Shown here: piece by piece, positions 47,266-55,935 of the stretch
Layout of the letters: each line of letters starts with the position of its first letter
Position numbering within the stretch: the first letter of the stretch is position 1
Source of the DNA: CAZPRY01 sp964589175
Lineage (GTDB): Bacteria; Fidelibacterota; UBA2242
Length of the DNA: 64,000 nt
Assembly (NCBI GenBank): GCA_964589175.1
Contig: CAZPRY010000014.1
Coordinates: 1-64,000 of the forward strand
Direction: 5' to 3'
The notes under the pieces: generated by a model
Databases searched by the model: none
The model's input: the letters and a program-made list of their open reading frames with translations, nothing else
Told to the model about the DNA's origin: nothing
Program-made: the position numbers and the translations under genes

Positions 47266-48564
47266 TTACCTTCTTATTGTTCCTTTCAGGTCGAGATCGT
47301 CAATTCCCAGTATCTCAACTTTGCGGAACTCGCCGGGTTTTAGGGTCCGGTCGCTTTGAATTTTCACAAGACAGTCGATTTCAGGAGCATCCCATTCGCT
47401 GCGACCTTCGTATAAACCCTCGCTTTCACGTTCGATCAGCACCTGCAAAGACTTCCCGACCTGCTTTTCGGCGAATTCACGGGAGATATTCCACTGCAGT
47501 TGGATCACGATCTCCCGGCGGCGTTCTTTCTCCTCTTCGGAAACGTCATCTTCGCTACGGGCCGCTTCGGTTTCCTCCTCCTGCGAATACGTAAAAACGC
47601 CCAGGCGCTCAAAGCGAATATCCTCGATAAAATCCAGCAACTCGTCAAAATCCGCTTCGCTCTCGCCGGGATAGCCGACCATTACCGATGTTCGCAAGGC
47701 CACATTCGGGATTTCACGGCGAATCCGCTGCAGGATCCGGCGGATACCCGGCCCATCCTGAGCCCGCCGCATTTGTTTGAGAATGCGGGGCGCGGCGTGC
47801 TGCACGGGAATATCGATATAGGCGCAGAGACTGTCGTATTTCGTGAACAGGCGATTGACCCGCGGGTCCCAGAAATCCGGGTTGGAATAGAGTAGCCGCA
47901 CCCACGGAAACAGCTTGGCCGCCAGCAGTTCTTCCAGCAATGCGTATAAAGTCGGTTTTCCGGGGAGGTCCGAGCCGTAGCGCGTCAGATCCTGTGAGAT
48001 CAGGATCAGTTCCTGCACGCCCAACTGGTTCAGGTAGCGGGCCTCCTGGAGAAGGCTTGCGATGCTGCGGCTGCGCTGTTTGCCCCGAATCAATGGAATC
48101 GAACAGAAGGCGCAGCGATTGTCGCAACCTTCGGCAATTTTCAGATAGGCATAATGCCCGGGCGTCATAAGCGAGCGCAGCTCTTCGGGTCCACAAACGC
48201 CGGACGGGCGGCCGTGCAATTCGCGCAGCACTTCCTCGTGCGACTCGACTCCGGCGATAAAATCGACTTCGGGGAGTTCCTTGCGCAATTCAGTAGCATA
48301 ACGTTGCGAAAGACAGCCAACAACGAAGACTTTCTGGATTTGACGGCGGGACTTCAGGTCGATCACCTCCAGGATGGTCTCGATTGACTCTTCCCGGGCC
48401 GGCTGGATAAATCCGCAGGTGTTGATAATCACTACCTCGGCGTCTTCCGGCTCCGGCCGGTACGCAAAATCGGAACGGATCAGGCGCCCCTTCAAAATCT
48501 CCGAATCGACCGTGTTCTTGGGGCATCCCAGGGATATAATGGAAAAAGATTCTTTTTTAGACAT
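47266..48564 (-). CDS. rimO: Ribosomal protein S12 methylthiotransferase RimO
   Basis: A 432-residue radical-SAM enzyme that methylthiolates an aspartate of ribosomal protein S12. The N-terminal UPF0004 domain has cluster cysteines at Cys14, Cys50 and Cys84. The radical-SAM motif 'CDNRCAFC' places Cys147, Cys151 and Cys154. The C-terminal TRAM domain covers about 370-432. 'SLGCPKNTVDSE' and 'PLIRGKQRSRS' favour RimO over MiaB. It follows the pgsA-ftsY fusion by 33 nt on the same strand. Confidence 0.94.
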   Translation of the reverse strand: MSKKESFSIISLGCPKNTVDSEILKGRLIRSDFAYRPEPEDAEVVIINTCGFIQPAREESIETILEVIDLKSRRQIQKVFVVGCLSQRYATELRKELPEVDFIAGVESHEEVLRELHGRPSGVCGPEELRSLMTPGHYAYLKIAEGCDNRCAFCSIPLIRGKQRSRSIASLLQEARYLNQLGVQELILISQDLTRYGSDLPGKPTLYALLEELLAAKLFPWVRLLYSNPDFWDPRVNRLFTKYDSLCAYIDIPVQHAAPRILKQMRRAQDGPGIRRILQRIRREIPNVALRTSVMVGYPGESEADFDELLDFIEDIRFERLGVFTYSQEEETEAARSEDDVSEEEKERRREIVIQLQWNISREFAEKQVGKSLQVLIERESEGLYEGRSEWDAPEIDCLVKIQSDRTLKPGEFRKVEILGIDDLDLKGTIRR

Positions 48565-48597
48565 TGGATAAGGTACCCTGTTTCGGACCGGCCGGGA

Positions 48598-50082
48598 TCA
48601 GTTTGCGACGCTGAGAAGCGCGTCCACATAACTGCCCGGATCAAACTCGACCAGATCGTCCAGTTTCTCACCGATACCGAGGTATTTGATGGGAATATTA
48701 AATTTCCGATGGACGGACAGAACGATGCCGCCCTTGGCGGTTCCGTCCAGCTTCGTGAGAATAACGCCGGTAATCCCGACTGCGCTCATGAACTCCTGCG
48801 CCTGCGCCAGGCCGTTCTGCCCGGTTGTGGCATCCAGCACCAGCCAGACATCCTGCGGCGCTCCGGGAATGACCTTGCCGATCACCCGTTTGATCTTGCC
48901 GAGCTCTTCCATAAGGTTGGATTTGGTGTGCAGACGGCCGGCCGTATCGATAATTACGACATCCTTGTCCCGGGCAACGGCGGCTTTCATGGCGTCAAAG
49001 ACTACAGCGGACGGATCTTTGCCCTGCGGATTGCCCATCAGATCGACATTGGCGCGCTCGGTCCAGACCTGGAGTTGCTCAAAGGCCGCTGCCCGGAAAG
49101 TATCAGCCGCCACAACTAAAACTTTCCGACCGGCAATCGCAAATTTCGCCCCCAGTTTACCGATGGTCGTGGTCTTCCCGGTACCGTTAACGCCAACAAT
49201 CAGAATCACGTGCGGTTTGGCGAGTGTGGTCTCACCATGGTTGTCCGATCCCATCAGGGCCTTAATTTCATTCTTCAGAATCTCGTCCAGGCGGCTCGCC
49301 TCCTTGCGGTCCACAGCCCGCAGGCGTTCCATCAGGATCTCCGTAAATTCGACGCCGACATCCGCACCCAGGAGCGTATCCTCAATCTGCGCGAGGACAT
49401 CGGCTTCGATGCGAAAATATTTTCCCAGCAGCGGCAGGCGCGCAGCTATGCTCTTTTCCGTCCTGGCGAGACCGAGGGTCAGCCGGGATGACGGACCCGC
49501 TGGCCGGGTTTCAACTTTCTGATAAGCCTTATGCAGGTAAGTTTGGGCATAAATAATCCAGGAAATCGTCAGGAATACCATCGAAGTCAGCATCAATGGC
49601 CTCTGCCACGCGATAATATCGTAGAGATACGTCATGATCGTCGCCGCAGTAAGGACGATCGAGACTTTACCGAGGAAATTGGCGCGCGGCGTATGACTGC
49701 GGTAGCGATACATACAGAAGCCGGTCACGGATATCGTCAGATCACGCAGTAAAAGGAAGGCAAAATAGTAGAGCGGCATGTTGCCGTGCAACCATAGAAA
49801 AAGCATCACACTGAAGATCACGACCTTATCCGCTATGGGATCGAGCACTTTTCCGTAATCGGTGATGGCGTGGCGTACTCGCGCCAGCCAGCCGTCAAGA
49901 GTGTCCGTAACAATCGCGACGGCAATATAGATAAGCGCGGTCTTCTTATCTCCGATGTACAGGTAATAGATAATGGGAATCGCCAGGAAGGCCCGGAGGA
50001 TCGAAATGAAATTCGATAATGTCCAGAAACGATTCTGATCGTTTGAGTCAATGGTCGTTGTTGCCTGCGCGATCACATTCAC
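48598..50082 (-). CDS. Fusion: CDP-alcohol phosphatidyltransferase (PgsA-like) joined to SRP receptor FtsY
   Basis: A single 494-residue frame starting at GTG 50082 (GGGAG upstream). Residues about 20-185 are a multi-helix CDP-alcohol phosphatidyltransferase with every conserved residue of its motif: Asp60, Asp63, Gly64, Ala67, Arg68, Gly77, Asp81 and Asp85. This matches PgsA, which makes phosphatidylglycerol phosphate. After a short linker, residues about 200-494 are a full FtsY NG domain: N-domain helices, P-loop 'GVNGTGKTTT' (297-306), 'DTAGR' (379-383) and 'TKLDG' (443-447). FtsY docks ribosome-SRP complexes at the membrane. Here the lipid synthase would supply the membrane anchor in place of the usual acidic A-domain. 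No internal ribosome-binding site for a separate FtsY is evident. Confidence 0.93.
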   Translation of the reverse strand: MNVIAQATTTIDSNDQNRFWTLSNFISILRAFLAIPIIYYLYIGDKKTALIYIAVAIVTDTLDGWLARVRHAITDYGKVLDPIADKVVIFSVMLFLWLHGNMPLYYFAFLLLRDLTISVTGFCMYRYRSHTPRANFLGKVSIVLTAATIMTYLYDIIAWQRPLMLTSMVFLTISWIIYAQTYLHKAYQKVETRPAGPSSRLTLGLARTEKSIAARLPLLGKYFRIEADVLAQIEDTLLGADVGVEFTEILMERLRAVDRKEASRLDEILKNEIKALMGSDNHGETTLAKPHVILIVGVNGTGKTTTIGKLGAKFAIAGRKVLVVAADTFRAAAFEQLQVWTERANVDLMGNPQGKDPSAVVFDAMKAAVARDKDVVIIDTAGRLHTKSNLMEELGKIKRVIGKVIPGAPQDVWLVLDATTGQNGLAQAQEFMSAVGITGVILTKLDGTAKGGIVLSVHRKFNIPIKYLGIGEKLDDLVEFDPGSYVDALLSVAN

Positions 50083-50124
50083 TCCCGTATTATGCTCTTC
50101 CAGTCAATATTCCGGTGTCGGTTG

Positions 50125-50838
50125 CTAAAAATCGAGTAATCCGGTACGGTCCTTAATCTGTCGATTTTTATCCAATTCTCCAAAACCACCCCTAAAAATA
50201 ATCTCTCCGGACTGCAAAATCCAAACATGAATGCAAATTTTTTTGAGTATTTCGTAATCATGCGAAATTACGATCAAATCCCGCTCGCGGAGATACAGGC
50301 CGGCAATCCGGGCCAATTCCGCTCTGCCGCCCGGGCCCATGCCGATCGTCGGTTCATCCAGGATCAGCAGCCGCGGACCGAAGGCAAAACCAAGCGCCAG
50401 GGCGAAGCGGCGCAACTCTCCGCCGCTCATCTCAAAGCCGTTCTTATCGGCAATATCCCGATAATTCAGCGAAAATTCGCTCAGAAACGCCGCCACTTTT
50501 TGCTCCAGGCCATCACACGACGGGTTGGCGGATTGAATCAGGGCGACCGTTTCGGCCGCTTTGGCCCCTAGAAAATTACGTTCCGGGAACTGGTTGAGGT
50601 AAAGCACCCGCGACTTATCGGCCGGTCCCTCGAAAGCAAAGCGGCATTCCGGGCCGCCGTACAGAGCAGCCAGAATTTTCCCGAGCGTGGTTTTACCGGA
50701 ACCCGAAAGGCCGTAAATACCCAGCGCCCCCTCGAAGCGATGCCGGATTGCCGGAATTCGCAGATGAAACGCCGACACCCCGGAATAGTGGTAATCAATT
50801 CCCTGGATATCTAATCCGAGACGGTTAAGCATGATCAA
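50125..50838 (-). CDS. ECF-type ABC transporter ATPase (second of pair)
   Basis: A 237-residue ABC ATPase. Walker A is 'GLSGSGKTT' (43-51), the signature is 'MSGGELRRFALALG', Walker B is 'LLILDEPTIGMG' and the H-loop is 'VISHD'. The Q-loop region 'YLNQFPERNFLG' resembles energy-coupling-factor ATPases. Its start overlaps the end of the first ATPase by 14 nt, so the two are probably a heterodimer. No EcfT or substrate-binding S component is adjacent, so the vitamin or metal transported is unknown. Confidence 0.83.
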   Translation of the reverse strand: MIMLNRLGLDIQGIDYHYSGVSAFHLRIPAIRHRFEGALGIYGLSGSGKTTLGKILAALYGGPECRFAFEGPADKSRVLYLNQFPERNFLGAKAAETVALIQSANPSCDGLEQKVAAFLSEFSLNYRDIADKNGFEMSGGELRRFALALGFAFGPRLLILDEPTIGMGPGGRAELARIAGLYLRERDLIVISHDYEILKKICIHVWILQSGEIIFRGGFGELDKNRQIKDRTGLLDF

Positions 50839-51496
50839 ACCCGTTTTCCTGGAAGAAAAGTTTGCTTTCCCCGGCGAACGTCACTTCGCCGTCGTGAAGC
50901 CGGATGATATAATCCGCCAGGCGCATCTCCCGCGGTTCCTGGGTGATCCATACGATTCCGGTGCCTTTTCGGCGCAAAGCCCCAATGGTCTCGATCAATT
51001 TTTTCTGGCCGGGAATATCGAGATAGGCCGTCGGCTCATCCAGAAATAGCATCCCAGGTTCCGCGATCAGCATACCGGCCAGGGCCAGACGCTGCTTTTC
51101 ACCGCCCGAGAGTTGATTGGGTGAGTCGCTCCGGCGCTCCCAAAGCTCGATCTCTTTCAGGGCTGTTTCCACTTTACGAGCGATTTCCGCCGGCGATACT
51201 CCCCGGTTTTCAAGACTGAAGGCCAGTTCTTTCTCAATATTGAAATGCACGAACTGGTCTTCGGGATTCTGGAAAAGGTAACCGAACGGGATGTCGCGGT
51301 CGTTCCACGGAGAGATAATTTCGCCCGAAGCAGGTTGCAGCAAACCGGCCATCAACTTCGCCAGGGTCGATTTCCCAGAGCCGCAATCCCCGATAATACT
51401 GACCCAGTTACGGGCCGGGACTGAAAGGTTGATTTTTTCGAAGAGGGTTTTTGAGGAAGGATATGAAAAACTCAACTCTCTCAACTCAATCTTCAA
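50825..51496 (-). CDS. ECF-type ABC transporter ATPase (first of pair)
   Basis: A 223-residue ABC ATPase. Walker A is 'GDCGSGKST' (36-44). The Q-loop 'LFQNPEDQFVHFNIEKELAF' is diagnostic of EcfA-type subunits. The signature is 'LSGGEKQRLALAG' and Walker B is 'MLFLDEPTAYLD'. The H-loop His is replaced by Gln in 'WITQEPREM', which is unusual and may lower or change ATPase activity. Its ATG overlaps the waaA stop by 4 nt, so translation is coupled to the Kdo transferase. Confidence 0.85.
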   Translation of the reverse strand: MKIELRELSFSYPSSKTLFEKINLSVPARNWVSIIGDCGSGKSTLAKLMAGLLQPASGEIISPWNDRDIPFGYLFQNPEDQFVHFNIEKELAFSLENRGVSPAEIARKVETALKEIELWERRSDSPNQLSGGEKQRLALAGMLIAEPGMLFLDEPTAYLDIPGQKKLIETIGALRRKGTGIVWITQEPREMRLADYIIRLHDGEVTFAGESKLFFQENGFDHA

Positions 51497-52773
51497 TCGG
51501 ACTCCAGAATCTCTTTTACGGTACGGGCGGAAGCCCCCAGATTCTTCAGAATCACCTGGCGGGAAGCTTCGGAGGCCGTCCGATAAGCGTTATCATCCGT
51601 CAGAAGAGCATGTATTTTACGATATAAACTTTTGTCATCCTCACAACAGAAAGCACCGCCTGCCGAGACCAGCAACTCGGCTTCATGCGAATTATGATAG
51701 GTCGGGCCGAAAAGTACCGGCAAACCGGCGACCGCCGGCTCCATAACATTGTGGATCGAACCCCGGAAACTACCGCCAACAAAGGCCAGGTTGCCCTGGT
51801 GGTACAGCTCAGCCAGAATGCCTACCTTATCCACCAGGAGTACCCGGATCGTATCCAGTACGGTATTAAACTGCGATAAGCGCTGCGTTTCGAAACCGTT
51901 ATTATGGAAACCGTCCTCCAGCATCTCGATGGCGTACTCGTTGGGCTCATGCGGGGCAACGACGACTTTCAGCCGTGGATGGCGGTTCAGCGCCTTGTAT
52001 GCGGCGGGCATCAGATGGCGTGTGTCCTGCGGCCAGACACTCCCGGCAATCAGGATGAACCCGTCTATGAACAGATCTGGAATTTTTTTATTGATCCGAT
52101 CGTGCGCGCGTTGCAGGACCTGATCGTAGCGTGTATCGCCAAGAGCCAATACCTGAATCTTCACACTGCCGACCAGTTTCTTGACGCTCTCCCGGTCCTC
52201 CTCGGAAATCGCATAAATATAATTAAACGAACGATACATGGCGCTGAAGAAACTGCGAACCACCGGTTTCCATTTCAGGCTGCTCCTGCGGATGCGGGCC
52301 GATATCAGGTAAGTGGGAATATGGTGCCGAACCGTATTTAAAATCATATTCGGCCAGAGTTCATACATCACGAAAATGACTTTTTTCGGACGCAAGCGTT
52401 GCAGAAAATGACGGGTGCCCAGAAACGTATCGATCGGTAAATAGAGAAAAAGATCCACCTCGGGGATACGGACGGCATTTTCATAGCCGCTCGGAGATGT
52501 GAAACTGGCCGCGATAAGGACATCGGGCCGCAGGGCTTTCAAACCACGGATCACCGGCTTCGCCTGCTCGAACTCGCCCAGTGAAGCCGAATGGATCAGG
52601 TACAGATCGCGGTGCGGATAGCGCCTGCGGAAGCGGTTGAGTTCACTCCTGCTCTGACGCCTGCCCGTCAACCCCTTGCGCACCTTTTCGTTAAAGATGG
52701 ATAGAATAAGCAGACACAACAAACCGATCGGAATCACGACGATATTGTAAAAGATAAACCAGAAAAAATCCAA
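51493..52773 (-). CDS. waaA: 3-deoxy-D-manno-octulosonic acid (Kdo) transferase
   Basis: A 426-residue inner-membrane-associated GT-B glycosyltransferase that adds Kdo to lipid A, showing an LPS-type outer membrane. An N-terminal membrane anchor (about 5-27) is followed by 'LIHSASLGEFEQAKPVI', with the catalytic Glu in 'GEFE', and 'AASFTSPSGYENA'. The C-terminal half has 'ILIAGSVWPQDT', 'VVAPHEPNE' and 'GGSFRGSIHNVMEPA'. It is coupled by a 4-nt overlap to the downstream ECF ATPase gene. Confidence 0.94.
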   Translation of the reverse strand: MDFFWFIFYNIVVIPIGLLCLLILSIFNEKVRKGLTGRRQSRSELNRFRRRYPHRDLYLIHSASLGEFEQAKPVIRGLKALRPDVLIAASFTSPSGYENAVRIPEVDLFLYLPIDTFLGTRHFLQRLRPKKVIFVMYELWPNMILNTVRHHIPTYLISARIRRSSLKWKPVVRSFFSAMYRSFNYIYAISEEDRESVKKLVGSVKIQVLALGDTRYDQVLQRAHDRINKKIPDLFIDGFILIAGSVWPQDTRHLMPAAYKALNRHPRLKVVVAPHEPNEYAIEMLEDGFHNNGFETQRLSQFNTVLDTIRVLLVDKVGILAELYHQGNLAFVGGSFRGSIHNVMEPAVAGLPVLFGPTYHNSHEAELLVSAGGAFCCEDDKSLYRKIHALLTDDNAYRTASEASRQVILKNLGASARTVKEILESD

Positions 52774-52830
52774 TCCGTTTACTCCTCAATTCTATGAAGC
52801 ACTGCCCGCTAAACCAACCGTCGGACGCGT

Positions 52831-53811
52831 TTAGTTCAAGCGCTTTTGATTAAATAACACGAAGCCGCACAGGCATTCTTTGATTTCGGAATCCGGAAAC
52901 ATATCCAGCTGCTCCAAAGCCTGCTTTGAAAATCGGTCCAGAACCTGCCGGGTGTAGTCGAGCCCGCCCTGTACGGCAATCAAAGAATTGACCCGCGCAA
53001 TCTCTTCCTCGTTCAAATCGCTGCGGATCAACTTCCGCAGCCTCTGCCCCTCACGAGGCGGCAATTTCTGCATGGTATAGAGCAGCGGCAGGGTAATCAG
53101 ATTGGCCTTGATGTCCCGGCCGATCGGTTTACCGATGTCCTTTTTGGAACCGGTAAAATCAAGCAGATCGTCCTTGATCTGGAAGGCGATCCCCAGATAT
53201 TTGCCGTACAGCCACAGCTTTTCCGTTTTTCCTGAATCGGCGCCAACCGTCATGCCGCCCAGTTTACACGCCGTAGCAAACAGGGAAGCCGTCTTGGCCC
53301 AGATCATCCGGTAATAAATGTCTTCATCCATGCCGTTTGTGTAACTCTTGCCCAGCTGCAGCAGCTCGCCGGAGCTGAGCAATTCGGAAGTTTCCGACAG
53401 CATCTCCAGGGCCTCGAAATTCTTTAAACGCAGCATGCTGCGCAACGATTTACTGAAAAGATAATCGCCCAGCAGGACAGACACCTTATTTTTCCAGAGG
53501 GCCTTAACGGAGGGCTGTCCGCGCCGCTCTTCCGACTCATCCACGATGTCATCGTGAACCAGTGTCGCCGTATGCAGGATTTCGACCAGGCTGGCCGCAA
53601 TATAACTGTCGTTATTGGGCTGACCGCATAACCTGGCCGACAGCAGCAACAGGCTGGGACGTATTTTCTTCCCCTCCTGAGAAACGATATAATGACTGAT
53701 GGTATTGATTAATTCGATATCCGAATGCAGGGCGTTCTCAAATTCTCTTTGAAACTGCTCCAGTTCCTTTTCAATCGGCTTTATCAGATCTTGGATGGTC
53801 GGTTCTATCAT
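52831..53811 (-). CDS. Polyprenyl diphosphate synthase
   Basis: A 326-residue all-helical trans-prenyltransferase that extends isoprenoid diphosphates for quinone side chains or related lipids. Both aspartate-rich motifs are present: Asp87, Asp88 and Asp91 in 'LVHDDIVDE', and Asp214, Asp215 and Asp218 in 'QIKDDLLDF'. The arginine-rich context 'EERRGQPS' follows the first. Product length cannot be read with confidence; an octaprenyl- or heptaprenyl-type enzyme (IspB/HepT class) is likely. Confidence 0.9.
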   Translation of the reverse strand: MIEPTIQDLIKPIEKELEQFQREFENALHSDIELINTISHYIVSQEGKKIRPSLLLLSARLCGQPNNDSYIAASLVEILHTATLVHDDIVDESEERRGQPSVKALWKNKVSVLLGDYLFSKSLRSMLRLKNFEALEMLSETSELLSSGELLQLGKSYTNGMDEDIYYRMIWAKTASLFATACKLGGMTVGADSGKTEKLWLYGKYLGIAFQIKDDLLDFTGSKKDIGKPIGRDIKANLITLPLLYTMQKLPPREGQRLRKLIRSDLNEEEIARVNSLIAVQGGLDYTRQVLDRFSKQALEQLDMFPDSEIKECLCGFVLFNQKRLN

Positions 53812-53847
53812 GCTCTTAAATTTATCACCGCGCTCCCGGAATTCATA

Positions 53848-54606
53848 TCACGAAGTTTCTTCCTCAACTTTGGAGCGTAAAGCCAGACGGGAAACAAAGA
53901 TGCTGAGTTCGTACAGGAACAGCAGCGGTATGCCCATCATGATCATGCTCACCGGATCCGGAGGCGTTAAAAAGGCCGCTACGATAAGAATAATCACAAC
54001 TGCATAGCGCCAGTATTTACGCAGAAATTTGGGGGTGAGCAATCCCATTTTCGTCAGAATAAACGATAAAATCGGCATCTGAAAAATCGCACCGGACGCG
54101 ATCATCAGTTGCACTACAAATTTCGTATAATATTCAATCGAAATATTTTTCTCGATTTCGGCCGTTCCGATGCCGATCAGGAACCGGATCGCAAAGGGCA
54201 CCAGAATGAAATAGGCAAAAGCAGCGCCGGCAATGAAAAAAAGTGAAACGCTGACGACCAGCCAGGGAGCCCATCTTTTCTCGTCGGGGAGCAAGCCCGG
54301 GCTCACAAAAGCCCAAAACTGGTACGCCAGCACCGGAATCGACAGAACGATTCCCATCGCAAAAGCCACCCACATCTTGAGCATCAGCACGCCCTGTACT
54401 CTCAAAACCTGGATAGTCATATCCGATGCCAGGTTTTTCGAGGGCAGGAGAATCAGATCGATCAAGCTGTCGGAAAAGACAAACGAGCCGACGGCGCAGA
54501 TGATAACGGCCGCCAGAATTTTAAAAATCCGGGTTCGCAGCTCTTCGAGGTGATCCAGGAATCCCATTTCGAGCGAATCGCCGGTTGCTTGGGGGGGCTT
54601 ACTCAC
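53848..54606 (-). CDS. tatC: Sec-independent protein translocase TatC
   Basis: A 252-residue inner-membrane protein with six predicted helices that recognises twin-arginine signal peptides. The conserved N-terminal 'FLDHLEELRTRIF' contains the critical Glu and precedes the first helix. A conserved Pro-rich loop 'YQFWAFVSPGLLPDEKRW' follows the second. The start is GTG at 54606; an ATG at 54567, directly at 'MGFLDHLEEL', is an alternative. No tatA/B gene is in the window. It lies 36 nt upstream of the polyprenyl synthase gene on the same strand. Confidence 0.94.
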   Translation of the reverse strand: MSKPPQATGDSLEMGFLDHLEELRTRIFKILAAVIICAVGSFVFSDSLIDLILLPSKNLASDMTIQVLRVQGVLMLKMWVAFAMGIVLSIPVLAYQFWAFVSPGLLPDEKRWAPWLVVSVSLFFIAGAAFAYFILVPFAIRFLIGIGTAEIEKNISIEYYTKFVVQLMIASGAIFQMPILSFILTKMGLLTPKFLRKYWRYAVVIILIVAAFLTPPDPVSMIMMGIPLLFLYELSIFVSRLALRSKVEEETS

Positions 54607-54815
54607 GATCGGTTCTATCTCTTCCTTTCGTCACTTCGAAGGCCCGGCCAGAGAGCTGAGGGGCCTCGCTGAATTGCCGTGAAATTTACGAAAATTTGGG
54701 ATGAAATCACCCATAATCCGCAATTCCGCCGATAACCGAAAATCCGTCCGGCATAGCGAAGTCGGATTCGGGATGCTGATAACCAGGGAACGATAATGGG
54801 GAAATGGGGCCAATA

Positions 54816-55493
54816 TCAACCGAATTGATTGATAAATTCCTCGTAATTAGGAATGACCAGCCTGCGGCCGCGTTTCTCGAGATAGCCTTTGTCCTGGAGC
54901 AATTTCAGCATGCGCGAGACGGTTTCGCGCGAGGTGCCGGCCATGTTGGCGATATCCTGCTGATAGGGCAGGTTCTCGATGACCACTTTGCCCATCTGGA
55001 TCACGCCCAGCTCTTCGGCCAGACGGATCAGGGTGATGGCAATCCGATTCTCGGCATCGCTGAGAGACAAGCCCTCAATTTGCTGATCCGATTTGCGCAG
55101 GCGGGCCGCCAACTCCTGTAAGAGCACAATCGCGATCTGGGGATGCCTCTCCAGCAGATCCAGGAAATCGCCCCTTTTCAATACCAGGACCTCGGTATCC
55201 TCCAGCGCAATGACGTTCGCGGAGCGACTCTCGCCGTCGAAGATCGACATCTCGCCGAAAAAATCACCCTCTCCTAAGATAGAGAGGATCACCTCGCGCC
55301 CGTCATCACTGAGCCGGGTGATCTTGACACTTCCCTGACTGAGAATAAACAGCGTATCGCCGAAATCTTCTTCCATCAGAATCATGTTATTTTTCTTGTA
55401 CCTGCGCCGCTGCATGAGCGCATAGATCTTCTCCAGCGCATCTTCTTTGAGGTCCGCAAACATGGGTATATTCTTTAGCATTAAATGTTCCAT
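54816..55493 (-). CDS. Crp/Fnr-family transcriptional regulator
   Basis: A 225-residue regulator. An N-terminal cyclic-nucleotide-binding-like beta-roll (about 12-125) contains 'GDTLFILSQGSVKI' and 'LGEGDFFGEMSIFDGESRSA', the phosphate-binding-cassette region. A C-terminal winged helix has 'QQDIANMAGTSRETVSRML', the recognition-helix signature. There are no Fnr-type N-terminal cysteines, so an iron-sulfur sensor is unlikely. The ligand may be cAMP or another small molecule. Its targets are not visible. Confidence 0.9.
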   Translation of the reverse strand: MEHLMLKNIPMFADLKEDALEKIYALMQRRRYKKNNMILMEEDFGDTLFILSQGSVKITRLSDDGREVILSILGEGDFFGEMSIFDGESRSANVIALEDTEVLVLKRGDFLDLLERHPQIAIVLLQELAARLRKSDQQIEGLSLSDAENRIAITLIRLAEELGVIQMGKVVIENLPYQQDIANMAGTSRETVSRMLKLLQDKGYLEKRGRRLVIPNYEEFINQFG

Positions 55494-55562
55494 CGCCGCT
55501 CTATCCTTTTGAAAAAAATAGGTTTCGCCGTCATTAAAAACAAGGAAAAGTTTTTAACGGTT

Positions 55563-55934
55563 TTATTTTTCTGCTTTCGGACGCTTTGAGTCGTCCCCGG
55601 ATTTGCTGAATTTTTGGATCAGGTCCGGAATCATATCGACGATTTTCATATAATTCGGTCCCTTCTCCTTCAGCGAATGGACCCGAATTTCTTTCTCGTT
55701 GACGGTGATGATGGCAATCGGTTCGATAATGGCGCCGCCGCCCGTCGCACTGTTCGGGTGCTCCCCTTTGGCCTCTTTGCCCAGTTCGCCGCTGCCGGCT
55801 CCAAAGCCCAGGGAAATTTTCGTCACCGGGATGACCGTCGTCCCGGCCGCCTCGATGGGATGCCCGATAATCATTTCCGTTGAAACGATGTCGCGCAGTT
55901 TTCCAAGCAATGTGTCCACTAAAGCTTCGATCAT
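55563..55934 (-). CDS. GerW/YtfJ-family protein
   Basis: A 123-residue soluble protein of the GerW (YtfJ) family. It shows 'VIPVTKISLGFGAGSGE', the glycine-rich 'SATGGGAIIEPIAIITV' and a charged tail. In Firmicutes the family is linked to spores, but this organism looks like a non-sporulating diderm, so the role here is unknown. It lies 1 nt after the DUF2953-like gene, the same pairing as ytfI-ytfJ in Bacillus. Confidence 0.87.
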   Translation of the reverse strand: MIEALVDTLLGKLRDIVSTEMIIGHPIEAAGTTVIPVTKISLGFGAGSGELGKEAKGEHPNSATGGGAIIEPIAIITVNEKEIRVHSLKEKGPNYMKIVDMIPDLIQKFSKSGDDSKRPKAEK

Positions 55935-55935
55935 T

